Source: Diplonema papillatum (Eukaryota; Euglenozoa; Diplonemea; Diplonemida; Diplonemidae). Taken from it: 64,000 bases of DNA. Location of the stretch: the NCBI GenBank assembly GCA_030068145.1, contig JAPJBO010001131.1:1-64000 (forward strand). Direction: 5' to 3'. Shown one piece after another: positions 30,370-42,837 of this stretch. The position numbers were made by a program, and so were the translations under genes. The notes beneath the pieces were generated by a model. The model searched no databases. It was not told the DNA's origin and was given only the letters and a program-made list of their open reading frames with translations. Position 1 is the stretch's first letter; each line of letters begins with the position of its first letter.

Positions 30370-33300
30370 ATGCTGCGTTTTTGTGCATTGCTGCTGATTT
30401 GCAGCGCCGCTGAAAGCCGCAAGTCGACGCGAGAGCCGGACTACGTTTTGGCGGATGCCGTCGAGGAGCCGAAGGTGTCCACGCGGCGTGCGAACCCGCT
30501 GGGCGCCAGCATCGAGAGGTCGCAGCTCTGGGACTTGTCTGGGAAGGTGAACTACGTCATCCAAACGGAAGCGTCGAGCCCGGACGCCGGCTCACGGTAC
30601 CTTCCCGCCGATGACTCCCGCGTCCTCGCTGGCATTGCGGACTGGGAGGCGAAGACCTGCATCCGGTTCACGAGATGCCTCATCCAAGCCACCTGCCCGC
30701 AGCCGTACATGGTCTTCAGAGGAGGAGAAGGTTGCGGGGCCAATATAGGGCCAGGCTCAGGCGTCGTTTACATCACCCTTGAACTCAACAACTGCGGCGG
30801 TATGCACATCGTCAAGTTGGTCTCCCGCGCGGCGTGGATACCACCGGGGCTTATTGGTACTCTTGGAATATAATAGGCGTGGGCTTGTTTGTATACCATG
30901 CCAGTGAGTGAATATGATCGTTTCCGGCTAAATCTTCTCCTGAACACGCTGCCGGCGTTCTCGTTCGTGTTTGCAATGCGTTTGTCACTACCGAGGTGTT
31001 AATTCAAGAATACCCGTAGTCAAATCAAGACAAATGGTATTGAAAAAGGTTCCTTCATCCCACAGGGACTACTTTCCCAAGGCGCAGGACCCTTCAGCAT
31101 TACGCGCTAACTACGTAGAAACTACGCCGATTCTATAAGCTAGATGAAGATCTTTGCAGGCAATCTTTGACTAAGCAAGCACTGGATATGAGACGATGCC
31201 AAATTTAATACTTTTCGACGTCATCGCCACCTGGTCCGGCTCCCCGAAACTCCCCGACACTTCAATCGTGGCGACGTCTAGGTAGTGCTTCCGGTAGGAA
31301 GTCACGTTTACCGTCGCGACGGTTATCCCCCGCGGTCGGGTTGTCGTTCGCTTTGGTCTTTGTGAGGGCAGTGCCTGTTGTGGCTGCCGTGGCTGCGAGC
31401 TCGACTCCTCTCGGTGCGAGTGCGGTTGTTGTTGTGAGGGCGGTGTTCGTCGGGGTGCGATTAGCAGCCTGGCGAGAGGCACTGTGTTGGTGTCTGCCCG
31501 TTCCAGCAGCTGTAGACTTTGCAAGGGGAGCTGGAGCCGGTCGTAGTGTAGGTTATCACTACTGTCCGGTCCGCCCCGTCCGACCTCCACCGTTTCACCG
31601 TTCCACGATGGGCGGCATTCGCCTCCCAGATGCCGCACTTCAGCACTTGTGTCGCTGCGTTCAGCGTCAGCTCGTCTCCGTTAGTTCGGTCAGTTCCCAT
31701 CCTCTGCAGGTACTGCGCCATCTCTTCTCCTCCCAAGTAGTCGTAGTACCTTGCGGTATTCGCCTCGATGTTTCGGACCGCTCCCTTACAGTGCCTGCGT
31801 CGATTCCGCCGTAGCTGTCCGCTATCGCCGAGAGAACTGGCAGTTCCCGTCTCCCGGAACCTGTATGTACCTTGCGCACATACTGCGCGCCGTTCGCTCT
31901 ATCCACTCATAGTCGTTGTCGTTGTCATCTGCCCTTCCGGTTACGTCTCCTCCTCCGACCAAGCTGGCCTCGCTTCATTTCGCGGTCGACGATACAAAAC
32001 CGGCCAGCGTCGACTGCCTATCCGACTTCTTTGTCGAGGATGCAGCGGAGTTCTGCATCTTTCGCTGGTGGCCTCCGTTCTTGAGACGTCGACTCGGTGC
32101 CGGACCTCGCCCTCTTCTTCGCCCCCGGTCGCCTTCGGGCCTCCCGGTTTGGCACTTTTCGTCTTCTTTGTGTCTTCCCCCCCTCGCGGTCCATGCTCTG
32201 CTGTCGCCGCGGTGTTGGCGACTTCTGCGCTCCGGCCTGTTTCGTCTGCACCTCGGCCAGTCGCTTGGTGAGGTCCTCGGTCCGGCGCAGGGCCTCGTTC
32301 AGCTGCGCGTGCAGCTGCTCCACCTCGGTTGCCTCTGGTGCGCTGGTTGGTATAGAGCCTGCGGGCGCGGTCGCCGCTTCAATGTTGACGTTCTTCCCGC
32401 CTTTCCCGCCCTTCATCATAGTATTGCCCTTCTTTCCGCCGTCGTCACTCAAGCCCTTCGCTGCAACCCCTGTCTCGGGCAGTTGTTTCCCGGCCTCGCG
32501 CCACTGATCAGTCCCCCGTCTCTTTCCGTAGCAGCGCAAGAATTCCGCCCAGGTGTACCTTTCCTGCTCTCGTGCTGAGCCGACCTCTGCAGAATCACGT
32601 CTCTTTTCCGGAGCTGCCATCTGCACCCGCCTCTGCTCCGCATCGGCGATTGGCCGGGCCGTGGACACTTCGATGCTGGTGTCCGAGCCCGCGACTCCGA
32701 AGACCCATGCCGGCGGTTCCGAGCCCCTGACCACCGCGAGAGTCTTTCCTCTCTTTGGGATGACCTTTATCGCAGTCACTCCTTCCCATCCCGCGTTGCT
32801 CAGGTAACCCTGAGCTTGGGCGGTGGTGGTCCGTCTGGAAAAACCGAACACGTCCCACGTCTTGCCGTCCACCTTGGGTCCCCGCCGCGGCTCGCACCTG
32901 TTCTTCTGCGCCTGATGCCACACGAAGCCCATCATCACGGGCGTCGAAACGAGGGGCAGGGCCGAGGATCCAGCGCGCTCTCGCGGCGCGCTGATCCGCG
33001 TCAACGCGGAACAGGCAAGGAGACTGGAAGCGGCCTCGGGTCACCGTGGCGTTTTCGTGGTCCCGAAAAAGGATGCGGGCCCGGTCGTCTGGCTGTCCGC
33101 GGAGACAACGCTGGCCGACGCGAAGGCACTCGCGGGCCGTCTACCCACGCAGGTTAGAAGACTCGCCGTAAACAGGCGAGGACTTGCTCCGCGGCAAACT
33201 GCCCGAGGTAGGCCCGTCGCCTCTCCCCACTCGGTTGCCGTGGTGTATCGTCGAGGGACACATACCGACAGCCTCTGCACGTCCGGTTCGCCCGCGTCTG

Positions 33301-36300
33301 GCATCGCCACGCGGTTAAACGTCAGCTTCGAGCTGACCTTCTTCTCGCCCAGTTGAAAGACTGTTCCAGTCGTCATCTCGGTGCGGGTTCCGCGCCTGAC
33401 GACGACCGAGCACATCTGCCCTGCTTGGCCAGCTAATCCTGGCAACGCGGCCAGCACGACGACTGCACACGCCTCTTTCCGCTTGCCGTCGCCGATGGCC
33501 TTCTTGGCTTCCGAGCGGCTCGCGAAAGCCTCCCGCTTCGTCACAACTCCGCAGTTTCGACAAGTCGACGACTGGAACATCCCAGTCTTCGCTTCGCAGC
33601 TGCGCGGGTTGACGTTCTCTCTTTGCTGGCGCCCACTGCCATGGGGCCTCCGTCCCGGTCTGCGTCGGCCGCATAGCCTCATCAGAGGCAGTGCGTTGCC
33701 CGGGACCACCGCTTGGATGTGCAGACATGTTGTTGGTGAATCGTTTAATTTAGAGATTTTCTTTTTCTCCCAGTCCCCTTCTTGTTGCGTTGGTGGGGAG
33801 TCATTTGCATGCAAATGAGCACCACACTATGCCAGCTTTTCGCTACGTGACTCCAGAAGCAAAAATCACAAGAAAATTGTTCTAAATCACCAAAAATCAG
33901 CAAAACTCGTCTTCTTGTTGCGTTAGTGGGGAGTCATTTGCATGCAAATGAGTACCACGCTAACTAGCAAAAATCACGCGAAATCACAACAGATCACATG
34001 GCAGCCCATGATAATTTGTGATTCTCCCCGTCGACCCGATGACCATGACCACCCCAACTTCATACGATTCAACCCAACAGTGGCCGGAGCTGTCCACGAA
34101 ATCGGGCACGTCATGGGACTGGAGCACGAGCACACCCGGAGCGACAGAGACAACTACGTACGCATAGACCTTGATCAGTTCAGTTCGGACATGAAGCGGA
34201 GTATGGAGAAAGTACCTGACTTCCGCAACATCGGGGTATACGACTACGCCAGCATCATGCACTACTTTGCACATGCCTGGTCTGTTACCGGCTTGCCGAC
34301 CATCGTGACGACGGAAGTCGTTGGGGAGCACAGTGGTGGCTTGTCCGACGGTGACGTTGCCGCTATTGACTTCATGTACAACGGGTGTTCGAACACGTAT
34401 GCTGCGCCCAGGTGCATTACGAACGCGACGGCGGCTCTCTTGATTCCTCATTCGAAGGATTTCGTGGTCGAGTTCAATGCGGACTGGAACGCCGATTCTT
34501 CGATGACGATAAGCTACGGGTCCACCACTGCCTCGGGTGCTATCTTCCACACCGCGTCAGGAACAAATGTTGGCTACAGCGCAACAGAGTTCATCACGTT
34601 GAACCCGTCGCCCTCGGACGCGGGCAGCACTTTCGTGTTGGCGGCCACGTTCACTTCGACTGGTGCCGGCGCTGAGTCGAGCACGTGCCAAGTTGAGGTT
34701 AAAGTCGCAACAGGGGACCGCGTATGCTTCGGAATCTCGGCAGATGATGAGTCTGTCTGCGGTGGCGGTGGTGGAACGTGCACATCCGACTCCGGGATTC
34801 CCTGTCTGTGCACCGGAAAACACACCGGGAAGCAATGCGAAGAGCATACTTGCAAGTCTCAAACCGGTCCCACTTCACCGCCTTGCTATGAGTACCTGAT
34901 GCATGGCAGCTTGACTCGTCCCACGCCTGAAGATCTGATTGATGGAGGTCTGACGTTGACAGTCACCATTGCAGGCGGGGATGCCTGGGTTGACTCGGAG
35001 GCAACGAAACAAGCATTTATTGACGGTCTGACGGCTGACGCTTCTCCTTTGTCAAGTGGGTGGAGCGAGTTGAAGTCGACGATGGTGAACACGGGGTTGG
35101 TGACAATTTCGGGGTCCACGTTGATCCTGGGTCCTTTGAGGCCGGCAGCGTATCGCACGACAACTCCAAACGTTGTCTCGTTGGCTTTGGATGCCAGCAT
35201 GGTGACCAGCGGCACCCTGGGTGTTGGCAGCGACGATTTGTTCTTCGTCATTCCCGCGTCTTACTTTCCGACGTGCCCTGTGGGCGAGAGGCTGACGTTT
35301 GATTCCAGCTCATCGCCTTTCCCCTTTAGCGTTGTCGACACGTCGTTCAGCGTGGACGGAGGCGGCTCGGCGTACTTCGGCAGGCCGGAAGGTTCTTTAT
35401 CATACAGCTTTTTCAGTCTCCCGACTCCCGATGTATACACCAGCATCTCCTACTACGTTGCTATCGACGACACCGCTTCTCTTCCTGGCATTGACATCGT
35501 CCGTGGCGTCCAATCATGCTGGAGGATGAAGATCGCAACAACGGGGCTTATGTTTTCTTCTGATACCGATACTTTCGTCGACATGCACATGGAGGTCAAG
35601 CGCTTTTACTTTGTGGAGCACGTGATCGACTACTCCACTGGTATGATGACAGTCCGTGTGGACGGAGAGGTCAAGATCGAGAACGTCGCGAGCGCAAGCG
35701 ATCCGAATTGCGGCAGTGAGGGCTTCGATGCTGTCATCTTCTTGAACAAAGGCTGGCTCGACGAACTGCACGTGCAGCCGGCATGCCAAGGGTACGAACT
35801 GACAGGCACGCTGACGTCGCCCGTTCAGAGTGAGTTCGTGAATGGGGGTCTGATGCTAACCGTCAGCATAAAAGGCGGAGCCGCGTGGGTTGACACAGAG
35901 GCAACCAAGCAAGCATTCATTGACGGCCTGGTTGCAGACAGTTCCTCGACGGCGGCGACTGGGTGGAACGCGCTGAAGTCGACGATAATGGACACGTCCT
36001 TGGTGAGAATCGTGGGATCGAAGATGACGCTCGGTCCTTTGAGACCGGCGTCCTCGTTCTTCGAGCGAAGTTCCACGACTGTCTTCGTGGCGCTGAAGGC
36101 TAGCATGGTGGACAGTGGGTCACTGGGTGTAGGCAGCGGTGATATGTACTTCGTCCTTTCCTCGATGCCAACGCCGATTCCAACGCCAATGGCCACACCG
36201 TCATGCGCTGTTCATGAAGGGGCCACGTTTGATTTTGGGTCAGCTTCATTCCCCCACTCTGTAGTTGACACGTCTTTCAGCGCGGAAGGCAGTGGATCGG

Positions 36301-37601
36301 CGTACTTTGGTGGACCGGATGGGGCCCCGTCCTACAGCATTTTCACATCGGTTCTCGAGAAATACACGTCCGTCTCTTACCACATTGCCATGAGCGACAC
36401 CGCATCTCCTCCCGGCATCGACATTCTCCAAACCGACCACGGTTCGTGTTGGACGATGTATCTGACATCAACGGGGCTAGATTTTTTATCGATTACCCAC
36501 GTTAACGTCGACATGCCTCTCGAGCTGAATCGTTTCTACTTTGTGGAGCACCTGATCGACTACTCTACTGGTATGATGACAGTTCTTGTGGACGGAGTGG
36601 TCAAGATCGAGAACTTCGCGAGCAGAAGCGCTTCCACTTGCATCCGTGACGGCATCAAAAGCGTCGTCTTCTTGAGAAAAGGTTGGCTCGACGAACTGCG
36701 GCTGCAGCGGCCCTGCTTGCAGTACGAAATGACCGGCCCGATGGCATCTCCCCGTTACAGTGAGTTGGTTGGGGGGGGTCTGACGCTCACAGTCAGCATC
36801 GGAGGGGACCTGGAGGTGTGGGCTGACACAGAGGCAACCAAGCAAGCATTCATTGACGGCCTGGTTGCAGACAGTTCCTCGACGGCGCTAACTGGGTGGA
36901 ACGCGCTGAAGTCGACAATGATGGACACGTCCTTGGTTAGCATTTCGGGATCGGAGATGACGCTCGGTCCTTTGACACCGGCAGCTTCGTTCTTCGAGGA
37001 AACTTCCACGGTTGTCTCGTTGACGCTGGAGGATAGCATGGTGGCCGGGGGAACACTGGACGCACTTGGCCTCGACTTGAAGTTCGTCATCCCAGCTTCT
37101 TTGGTTTGTCTTGCAAGCGAAAGGGAGACCTTCGACGAAGTTTCCACAGCATTCCCTGGCTCTGTAGTTGACACGGCCATCAGGGCAGTGGGTGCAGGTT
37201 CTGCGTTGTTTAACGGGCCGTACAGTATTTATTCGGCGGCGACCTCGAAGCAAGTTTCGAGTATCTCGTTCTACTTGGCCCGGCGCGTGGCCAGTAGCAC
37301 TCCCGGCTTCGACATTTTGGATGAAAATTGGATCAGTTGCTGGCACATGTACGTGTCGAGCACGGAAGTTAGGTTCACGTCGGACACCACTGCCAGTGCA
37401 CCGCTGACCGTCGAACTGGAGGAGTTTCACTTTTTCGAACTCCTCTTCGACTATTCCAGCGAAACGACGACCGTTCGCGTGGATGGGCAGGTCAAGTTCG
37501 AGCACGCAGCGAAAGCGGGGTCCACCTGCTTCAGCGGTGGCTCCAGGCACTTCGTCTTCTTGGCCGAAGGATGGCTTGATGAATTCCAGCTGCAGTGCTA
37601 G
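30370..37601 (+). CDS. Secreted astacin metalloprotease with EGF-like and tandem modules, gene 1 (two exons)
   Basis: Exon 1 is 30370-30799; exon 2 is 34081-37601; joining them across GT(30800)...AG(34080) restores frame and gives 1316 residues. Residues 1-16 look like a signal peptide. Residues ~55-215 form an astacin zinc endopeptidase domain: NYVI and DWEAKTCIRF early, HEIGHVMGLEHEHTRSDRD at 149-167 (zinc His 149, 153, 159; catalytic Glu 150) and Met-turn SIMHY at 201-205. A Cys-rich EGF-like segment follows (CFGIS...CLCTGKHTGKQC). The rest is three copies of a pair: a ~100-residue unit (GGLTLTV...WVDSEATKQAFIDGL...LTLGPL) and a ~150-residue LamG/jellyroll-like unit (VVDTSF...GSAYF...YFVEHLIDYSTGMMTV...GWLDEL). 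Substrate is unknown. The inferred job is extracellular processing, with the C-terminal modules binding wall or matrix. Confidence 0.85.
30800..34080 (+). other. 3.3-kb intron of astacin gene 1
   Basis: Donor 'g|gtatgcac' and acceptor 'caacccaacag|tgg'. The equivalent intron in the paralogue is 506 bp and starts 'gtatgtgc', at the same codon and phase. The excess length is largely the antisense LINE fragment (31171-33814). Direct repeats of ~50 bp ('cttgttgcgttggtggggag', with the palindrome 'atttgcatgcaaat') lie at 33779-33829 and 33912-33961, next to the element's 5' side. Confidence 0.8.
31171..33814 (-). mobile_element. Antisense non-LTR retrotransposon fragment inside the intron
   Basis: Minus-strand frames run in order: 33814-33041 (257 codons, with a TCRNCGV zinc-type motif), 33004-32018 (328 codons; KTWDVFGFSRR...KVIPKRGKTLAVVRG...PPAWVFGV, then a coiled coil EVEQLHAQLNEALRRTEDL and a Lys/Arg-rich end), then a broken frame (31906-31461, EEMAQYLQRMG...LNAATQVLKCG). 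The last frame (31638-31171) reads GITVATVNVTSYRKHYLDVA, which resembles the start of an AP-type endonuclease domain of LINE ORF2 proteins. It stops at 31171, so most of the endonuclease and all reverse transcriptase are absent. Plus-strand frames here are shadows. Family assignment is inference from layout and the endonuclease-like start. Confidence 0.55.
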
Positions 37602-38036
37602 AAGCTGCACGCGAGAACTCGACACGACACGAACATACGAGTCAATCACAAGAACTTGCTCCAAAGTTGAGAGCGAGCTTTTGAGACTCGTATGCAATGC
37701 GTCGTCTGTTTCTCGTACCGACAATCTTGCGGGTTGCCCTTCAATGTTTTGTGCGTGCCGGTTGATCGTTTTCCCACTTGTATTTCCCCTGCGTCATATT
37801 CAGGTAAGGAATTCTGATCAACCACCAAAACACGCTGCCTGCGTCTTTTTAGTCATTTCCGATCGCAGGGTGCCCTGCCCGAAACGACGGCTATCTTGCT
37901 AACTGCAAAGCGCCTGCGAGAGTAGCCATTACCGTAATTGGATTAATGTTGTACCGGGCAACAAAACCGGGGGGGCACTCCAAAAAGTGCACCAAATATA
38001 CAACCCGTACGCATGTAGCCCTTTCTTGCTCTAAGA
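37602..38036. other. 3' flank of astacin gene 1
   Basis: No gene. A poly-G run (about 37970) and 'gtgcaccaaatatacaaccc' (also at 14339-14371) mark repeat material. Confidence 0.4.
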
Positions 38037-38107
38037 GAACTCATTCATGAACGGTCACACGGAGACCCTAACACCCCGGAATCTCAAGCGAGCTTTAACT
38101 CTAAAAA
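38037..38107 (+). repeat. Family G tail, copy
   Basis: Nearly identical to 19628-19698, including the preceding 'tttcttgctctaagagaact'. Confidence 0.7.
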
Positions 38108-38444
38108 TGGGGCTGGGTGTCCCAGGTTTTACCCGGTTCGGCTTTTTTTTTCGGGGTTTGCGACTATGCGTACGTTGCAGAATATCGCGACCCTCGTGCC
38201 TTCGGGTGCTCAACTCGACCCCTAGATGCCGCTGTCACAGGAGGCGCCAGGAGCACCACTGGTGCAGTCACGCAGGTGACTACTTGGTACACCCCCCGGG
38301 TGTCCCAGGTATTACCCGGTCTGTCATTTACGTTCCAGCTTTAGTCCAGTTCAACATTATTCCAATTCCGGTATGTAGGCCAAAGAATACGCATGCTGTC
38401 TTCCGTCCGTCTTCTTTCGTGTTCTTTTCTTCTCTTTTAGTCTT

Positions 38445-38760
38445 TTTTTTTTACACATAAGCGCCAGCTTGAAAGGAAATGCTCGACGATGCTGCCCGAC
38501 AAAGAACAGAAGGGATCCCAAGTACTGTAGCTACCGAACCACGTGTTGAACGGACGTGAGGTCATGCGGGTCTACCCCTACACGACAAATCACACAAACA
38601 CAACAGGTCAAAGTCCTGAGTGAGAAAACAACACACGGTGTGGTGTAAGCGAAGAACAAATCAGATTGTGTTTTGTATTGTATTTTGCCCCTCTACCTCT
38701 ATATGTCCTCCCTTCCACTCGGAGTCGAAGCAGCTAGGTCGAGTATTTTCTCTCGTATTT
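38445..38760 (-). mobile_element. Poly-A retroposon family B, near full length
   Basis: On the minus strand it runs from about 'aaaatactcgacctagctgc' through 'ctcactcaggactttgacct' and 'gatcccttctgttctttgtc' to 'tttcaagctggcgcttatgt' plus A tail (plus-strand T tract 38445-38454). Copies: 54668-54978, 60241-60536. Confidence 0.75.
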
Positions 38761-40808
38761 TTTTCAATTTTCAAATACAATTTCGGGCTCGAGCCTCCTC
38801 CCTCCGCCCCCATCTCACCCTCCCCGCGTTGGTCCGTGGCTTTGCAGGACCAGTGCGGCGTTGAGGCGCTCAGTTATTTCGAAAAGCACGTTTTCCCTTT
38901 TCCCTCCGTCCCCGCACTGTGTGGGTCCCATGCCCAGAGGTGCCGCATCCGGGCGTTTCGGGTTCTTGAAAGTATGCAAATACTGCAGGGAATAGTTGGC
39001 TAGACCTCTTGAGTTTGTGCTAACCACGAGTTGGGGAGTCGGGAGAACTCACAAAGCCAAAAGCAGGACCGACCCCCCCGTTCGTGAGAAAAAGCGAAGA
39101 ACACAAACACCTTCTTTTTCGTAGTAACAATGCTTTATAAACACGAAAGAGAAAGCTGGCAGCGTGTTTGGGTGAAGATTAGCCTACCGATCATATTCGC
39201 TCACTATCAATCACTAACAGGCTAATCCTCCCCCGGCACGCACAAGTGTCATTGTCAAGAGCTGACCTAACTATTCCCTCCAGGGCAGAGCGGACGGGGT
39301 TGCAGCACTGTGCTGCCTCCGACTCAAGCTTTGCAAGCTGTGGTTTGACCCGTCACGTTCCCTGACCCGGAGCCGCCTTTTTTCCTTTCCTTTTTTTTAT
39401 CCTTCCCTCCCGTTCATTTTCTGGCTTGCGTGCCGGGCCTCTGAAGTTATCAGAAAATGCCTCCCTCGCGCTGCTTCATTGCAGGGCCTCGCTGCAGAAC
39501 AGCAGCACAACCCAAAACCTGGATCACCATTCGGGGAGAGCGCCGCCACAGGACTCTCGACCGAGTGATGATTGCCGTACAACCAGGGATTATCCTGCAT
39601 GGTTAAAAAATTATTTCAAAACAGGCCGGTTTACAAAAGGTATTTTAACCACGGGACTTTCTGGTGAAAATTTTTTTTGTTCCTGCAAGGCGAGTGACAC
39701 GGAGGCTACAGGACCCGCAAGACCCACAGGTGGGGTCTACAACAAAGTGGCGAAGCAGGAACACTCCCACGAAGGTTGCATACCGGGATTGCAGGTCATC
39801 GAAATTTTTTTTTTCTTCCCGGTCATGCTACAGACTTTTTAACCATGATTTTCCCGACTTTCGGGCATTAGAATAATCCCTGGCCCGTACCAGTGCTCCC
39901 GCTAACGAAAAAGTGCGAGGAATTCCTCAAAAAAAAAGAGGCTCGAAAAAAGAGGGTGAGGAATTCCTCACCTTTTTCCGATTGGTGGTATCGTGTAGCC
40001 AAAGCACTGCATCACGGTCTACTCTCTGCTGGGCATGGTGGGCTGGCGGGTAGAAGTTGGGGGCTGAAGCTGAGAAAGAGAGTCGAGGCTCAGAAGCAGC
40101 CCCGGATTTCTTGACAGATTCTCTCCGAGTTGAAACAAATGCCTTGTTCCATGTGATCTCTGGTCTGCATCTACTCGTGGCAATGATTTACCAGCACACA
40201 GTATCGAGTGGTGATTGAATTTGAAATGGGATGTTGCCTTCAGGAATGTGCAGTGTTTATTGTGACAAACAGACTGAGAAGTGTAAACTTTCTCCACCTG
40301 TACCGTACCGTTCACCGGGGGGCAGACCCCCCGGACCCCCCTTGAAAGATTCTGGTGCTCCCCTGGAGAAAAGCTTCTCGGTCTTAGAAAGTTGGTCGAG
40401 AAACCGAGGCAGAAACGAAGCTAATAACCTGCGCAGCACAGGGGAAAAAAATGTGGGGGGCACGAAAAAAAAAAAGTCCAAAAGCAGGTTTTGGAATTCC
40501 TCACCAAAAGTGAGGTTAGCGGGAGCACTGGCCCGTACCAGTGATTTATATATGGGTCTGGGGCTCGGGGCCACCCCGAGCGCGAAAAAAAAAAAATTGA
40601 ATTAATTTTGGGCTGGGGGTTGGGGTAGGGCCGGGCACTACCAACCGGGATCAGCGGGGGTGAGCCACAGGGGAGGGACGAAGCCATGGCGAAGCCATGG
40701 CGAAAGCCATGACGGAGCCATGGCGAAGCCATGGGGGCAGGAAGAGTAAAAAGGAGGCGGGGAAAGAGGAGGCAGGAGGGGAGGGCCAAAGGGGGTGGTG
40801 GGAGGCGA
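38761..40808. other. Repeat-bearing intergenic region
   Basis: Contains one 54-bp minisatellite unit (38968-39012), the dispersed segment 39160-39240 shared with 5748-5850, and a 5'-truncated family A copy (39284-39400) with a pyrimidine tail and possible 8-bp flanking repeat 'ttccctcc'. Positions 39900-39990 contain 'gaggaattcctca' twice. 40435-40520 ('aaacaggttttggaattcctcaccaaaagtgaggttagcggg') recurs near 47690-47775. No gene is recognised. Confidence 0.45.
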
Positions 40809-42215
40809 GACGTTGACTACCAAGTCTAACTAAATTTGGATCCAAAATTGAACGTTGACTACCAATTCTAATTAAATTTGGATTCAAAATTGGACGTTGA
40901 CTACCAATTCTAATTAAATTTGGATTCAAAATTGGACGTTGACTACCAATTCTAATTAAATCTGGATCCAAAATTGGACGTTGACTACCAATTCTAATTA
41001 AATTTGGATTCAAAATTGGACGTTGACTACCAATTCTAATTAAATTTGGATTCAAAATTGGACGTTGACTACCAATTCTAATTAAATTGGATCCAAAATT
41101 GAACGTTGACTACCAATTCTAATTAAATTTGGATTCAAAATTGGACGTTGACTACCAATTCTAATTAAATTTGGATCAAAATTGGACGTTGACTACCAAT
41201 TCTAATTAAATTTGGGATCGGAAATTGGACGTTGACTACCAATTCTAATTAAATTTGGATCGGAAATTGGACGTTGACTACCAATTCTAATTAAATCTGG
41301 ATCCAAAATTGAACGTTGACTACCAATTCTAATTAAATTTGGGATCGGAAATTGGACGTTGACTACCAATTCTAATTAAATTTGGGATCGGAAATTGGAC
41401 GTTGACTACCAATTCTAATTAAATCTGGATCCAAAATTGAACGTTGACTACCTATTCTAATTAAATTTGGAATTCGAAATTGGACGTTGACTACCAATTC
41501 TAATTAAATTTGGGATCGGAAATTGGACGTTGACTACCAATTCTAATTAAATTTGGGATCGGAAATTGGACGTTGACTACCAATTCTAATTAAATCTGGA
41601 TCCAAAATTGAACGTTGACTACCTATTCTAATTAAATTTGGAATTCGAAATTGGACGTTGACTACCAATTCTAATTAAATTTGGGATCGGAAATTGGACG
41701 TTGACTACCAATTCTAATTAAATCTGGATCCAAAATTGAACGTTGACTACCTATTCTAATTAAATTTGGAATTCGAAATTGGACGTTGACTACCAATTCT
41801 AATTAAATTTGGATCGGAAATTGGACGTTGACTACCAATTCTAATTAAATTTGGGATCGGAAATTGGACGTTGACTACCAATTCTAATTAAATTTGGGAT
41901 CGGAAATTGGACGTTGACTACCAATTCTAATTAAATTTGGATCCAAAATTGAACGTTGACTACCAATTCTAATTAAATTTGGGATCGGAAATTGGACGTT
42001 GACTACCAATTCTAATTAAATTTGGGATCGGAAATTGGACGTTGACTACCAATTCTAATTAAATCTGGATCCAAAATTGAACGTTGACTACCTATTCTAA
42101 TTAAATTTGGAATTCGAAATTGGACGTTGACTACCAGTTCTAATTACATTTGGGGTTCGGCATCAGACGTTGACTACCGGTTCTAATTGAATTTGGAATC
42201 AATACTGGTGCGGAA
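40809..42215. repeat. AT-rich satellite, ~43-bp unit
   Basis: About 32 copies of a unit with 'acgttgactaccaattctaa' and 'ttaaatttgg', followed by alternating variants ('gatcggaaattgg', 'attcaaaattgg', 'atccaaaattga', 'aattcgaaattgg'). Higher-order order of variants recurs (for example 41280-41470, 41580-41660, 41700-41780, 42060-42130). The array decays after 42130; an isolated unit occurs at 42358-42385. Confidence 0.92.
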
Positions 42216-42616
42216 ATTCTTCGCTGTATCGTACCGTGCGCTGGGGGGCGCTGCCCCCCAGACCCCCCCTCTCTTACAAATTAGCTTAACCATTTTGTCT
42301 GATTCTTATTACCAACACTGAGGTTGGGTTGTGTTGGGCTGGGCTGGCATGGTAGTGCTTGACTACCAATTCTAATTAATTTTGGATCCCACGCAGGACC
42401 CCGAGGGCGAAAAGGACTTTTCTACAGAGGAGGAAAAGCTATATAAACCCCTGGCCCGTACAGCCAAAAAAAAAAAAAATCAAGCAAAGAAACAAAGTTG
42501 TCAGACATCAGAACGACGTATGTCGTCGACCGCACAAAATAAGAGCTCGTCACTCGCACAACCGCAGCTGATACAAAACTAATGATGATGATGATAATGG
42601 GAAGAGCGTTGTTTTT
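42216..42616. other. Unassigned spacer
   Basis: Contains 'gcgctggggggcgctgcccc' palindromic sequence at 42238-42260 and poly-A at about 42465. No gene seen. Confidence 0.35.
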
Positions 42617-42752
42617 GAATAAGCACCTGCTTTGTAGGAAATACTTGAGGAGGCTGCCAGCTGCAAACGATCAAAGGAAGTAAATGTGCCGTAGCCACAT
42701 GAAACACAGGTGAATCTGGGTTCAGTGGCGGGCGTAAGCATTCAACAAAATC
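42617..42752 (-). mobile_element. Poly-A retroposon family B', copy
   Basis: Minus-strand 3' end 'tacaaagcaggtgctta' at 42617-42635; 5' end 'gttgaatgcttacgcccgcc' near 42750. Matches 47793-47956. Confidence 0.7.
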
Positions 42753-42837
42753 AGGGGTTTGCTCCCTGTCACCCACTCGAAAGCAACACCTAGCTCACTT
42801 GGGTACGTGAACTTGCTCTTTCTCGACGGGGTGCGCC

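Noticed and set aside
31916-32578. 220-codon plus-strand frame in the astacin intron
   Set aside because: It is the antisense shadow of the 328-codon minus-strand LINE frame, which has coiled-coil and basic regions typical of an ORF1.
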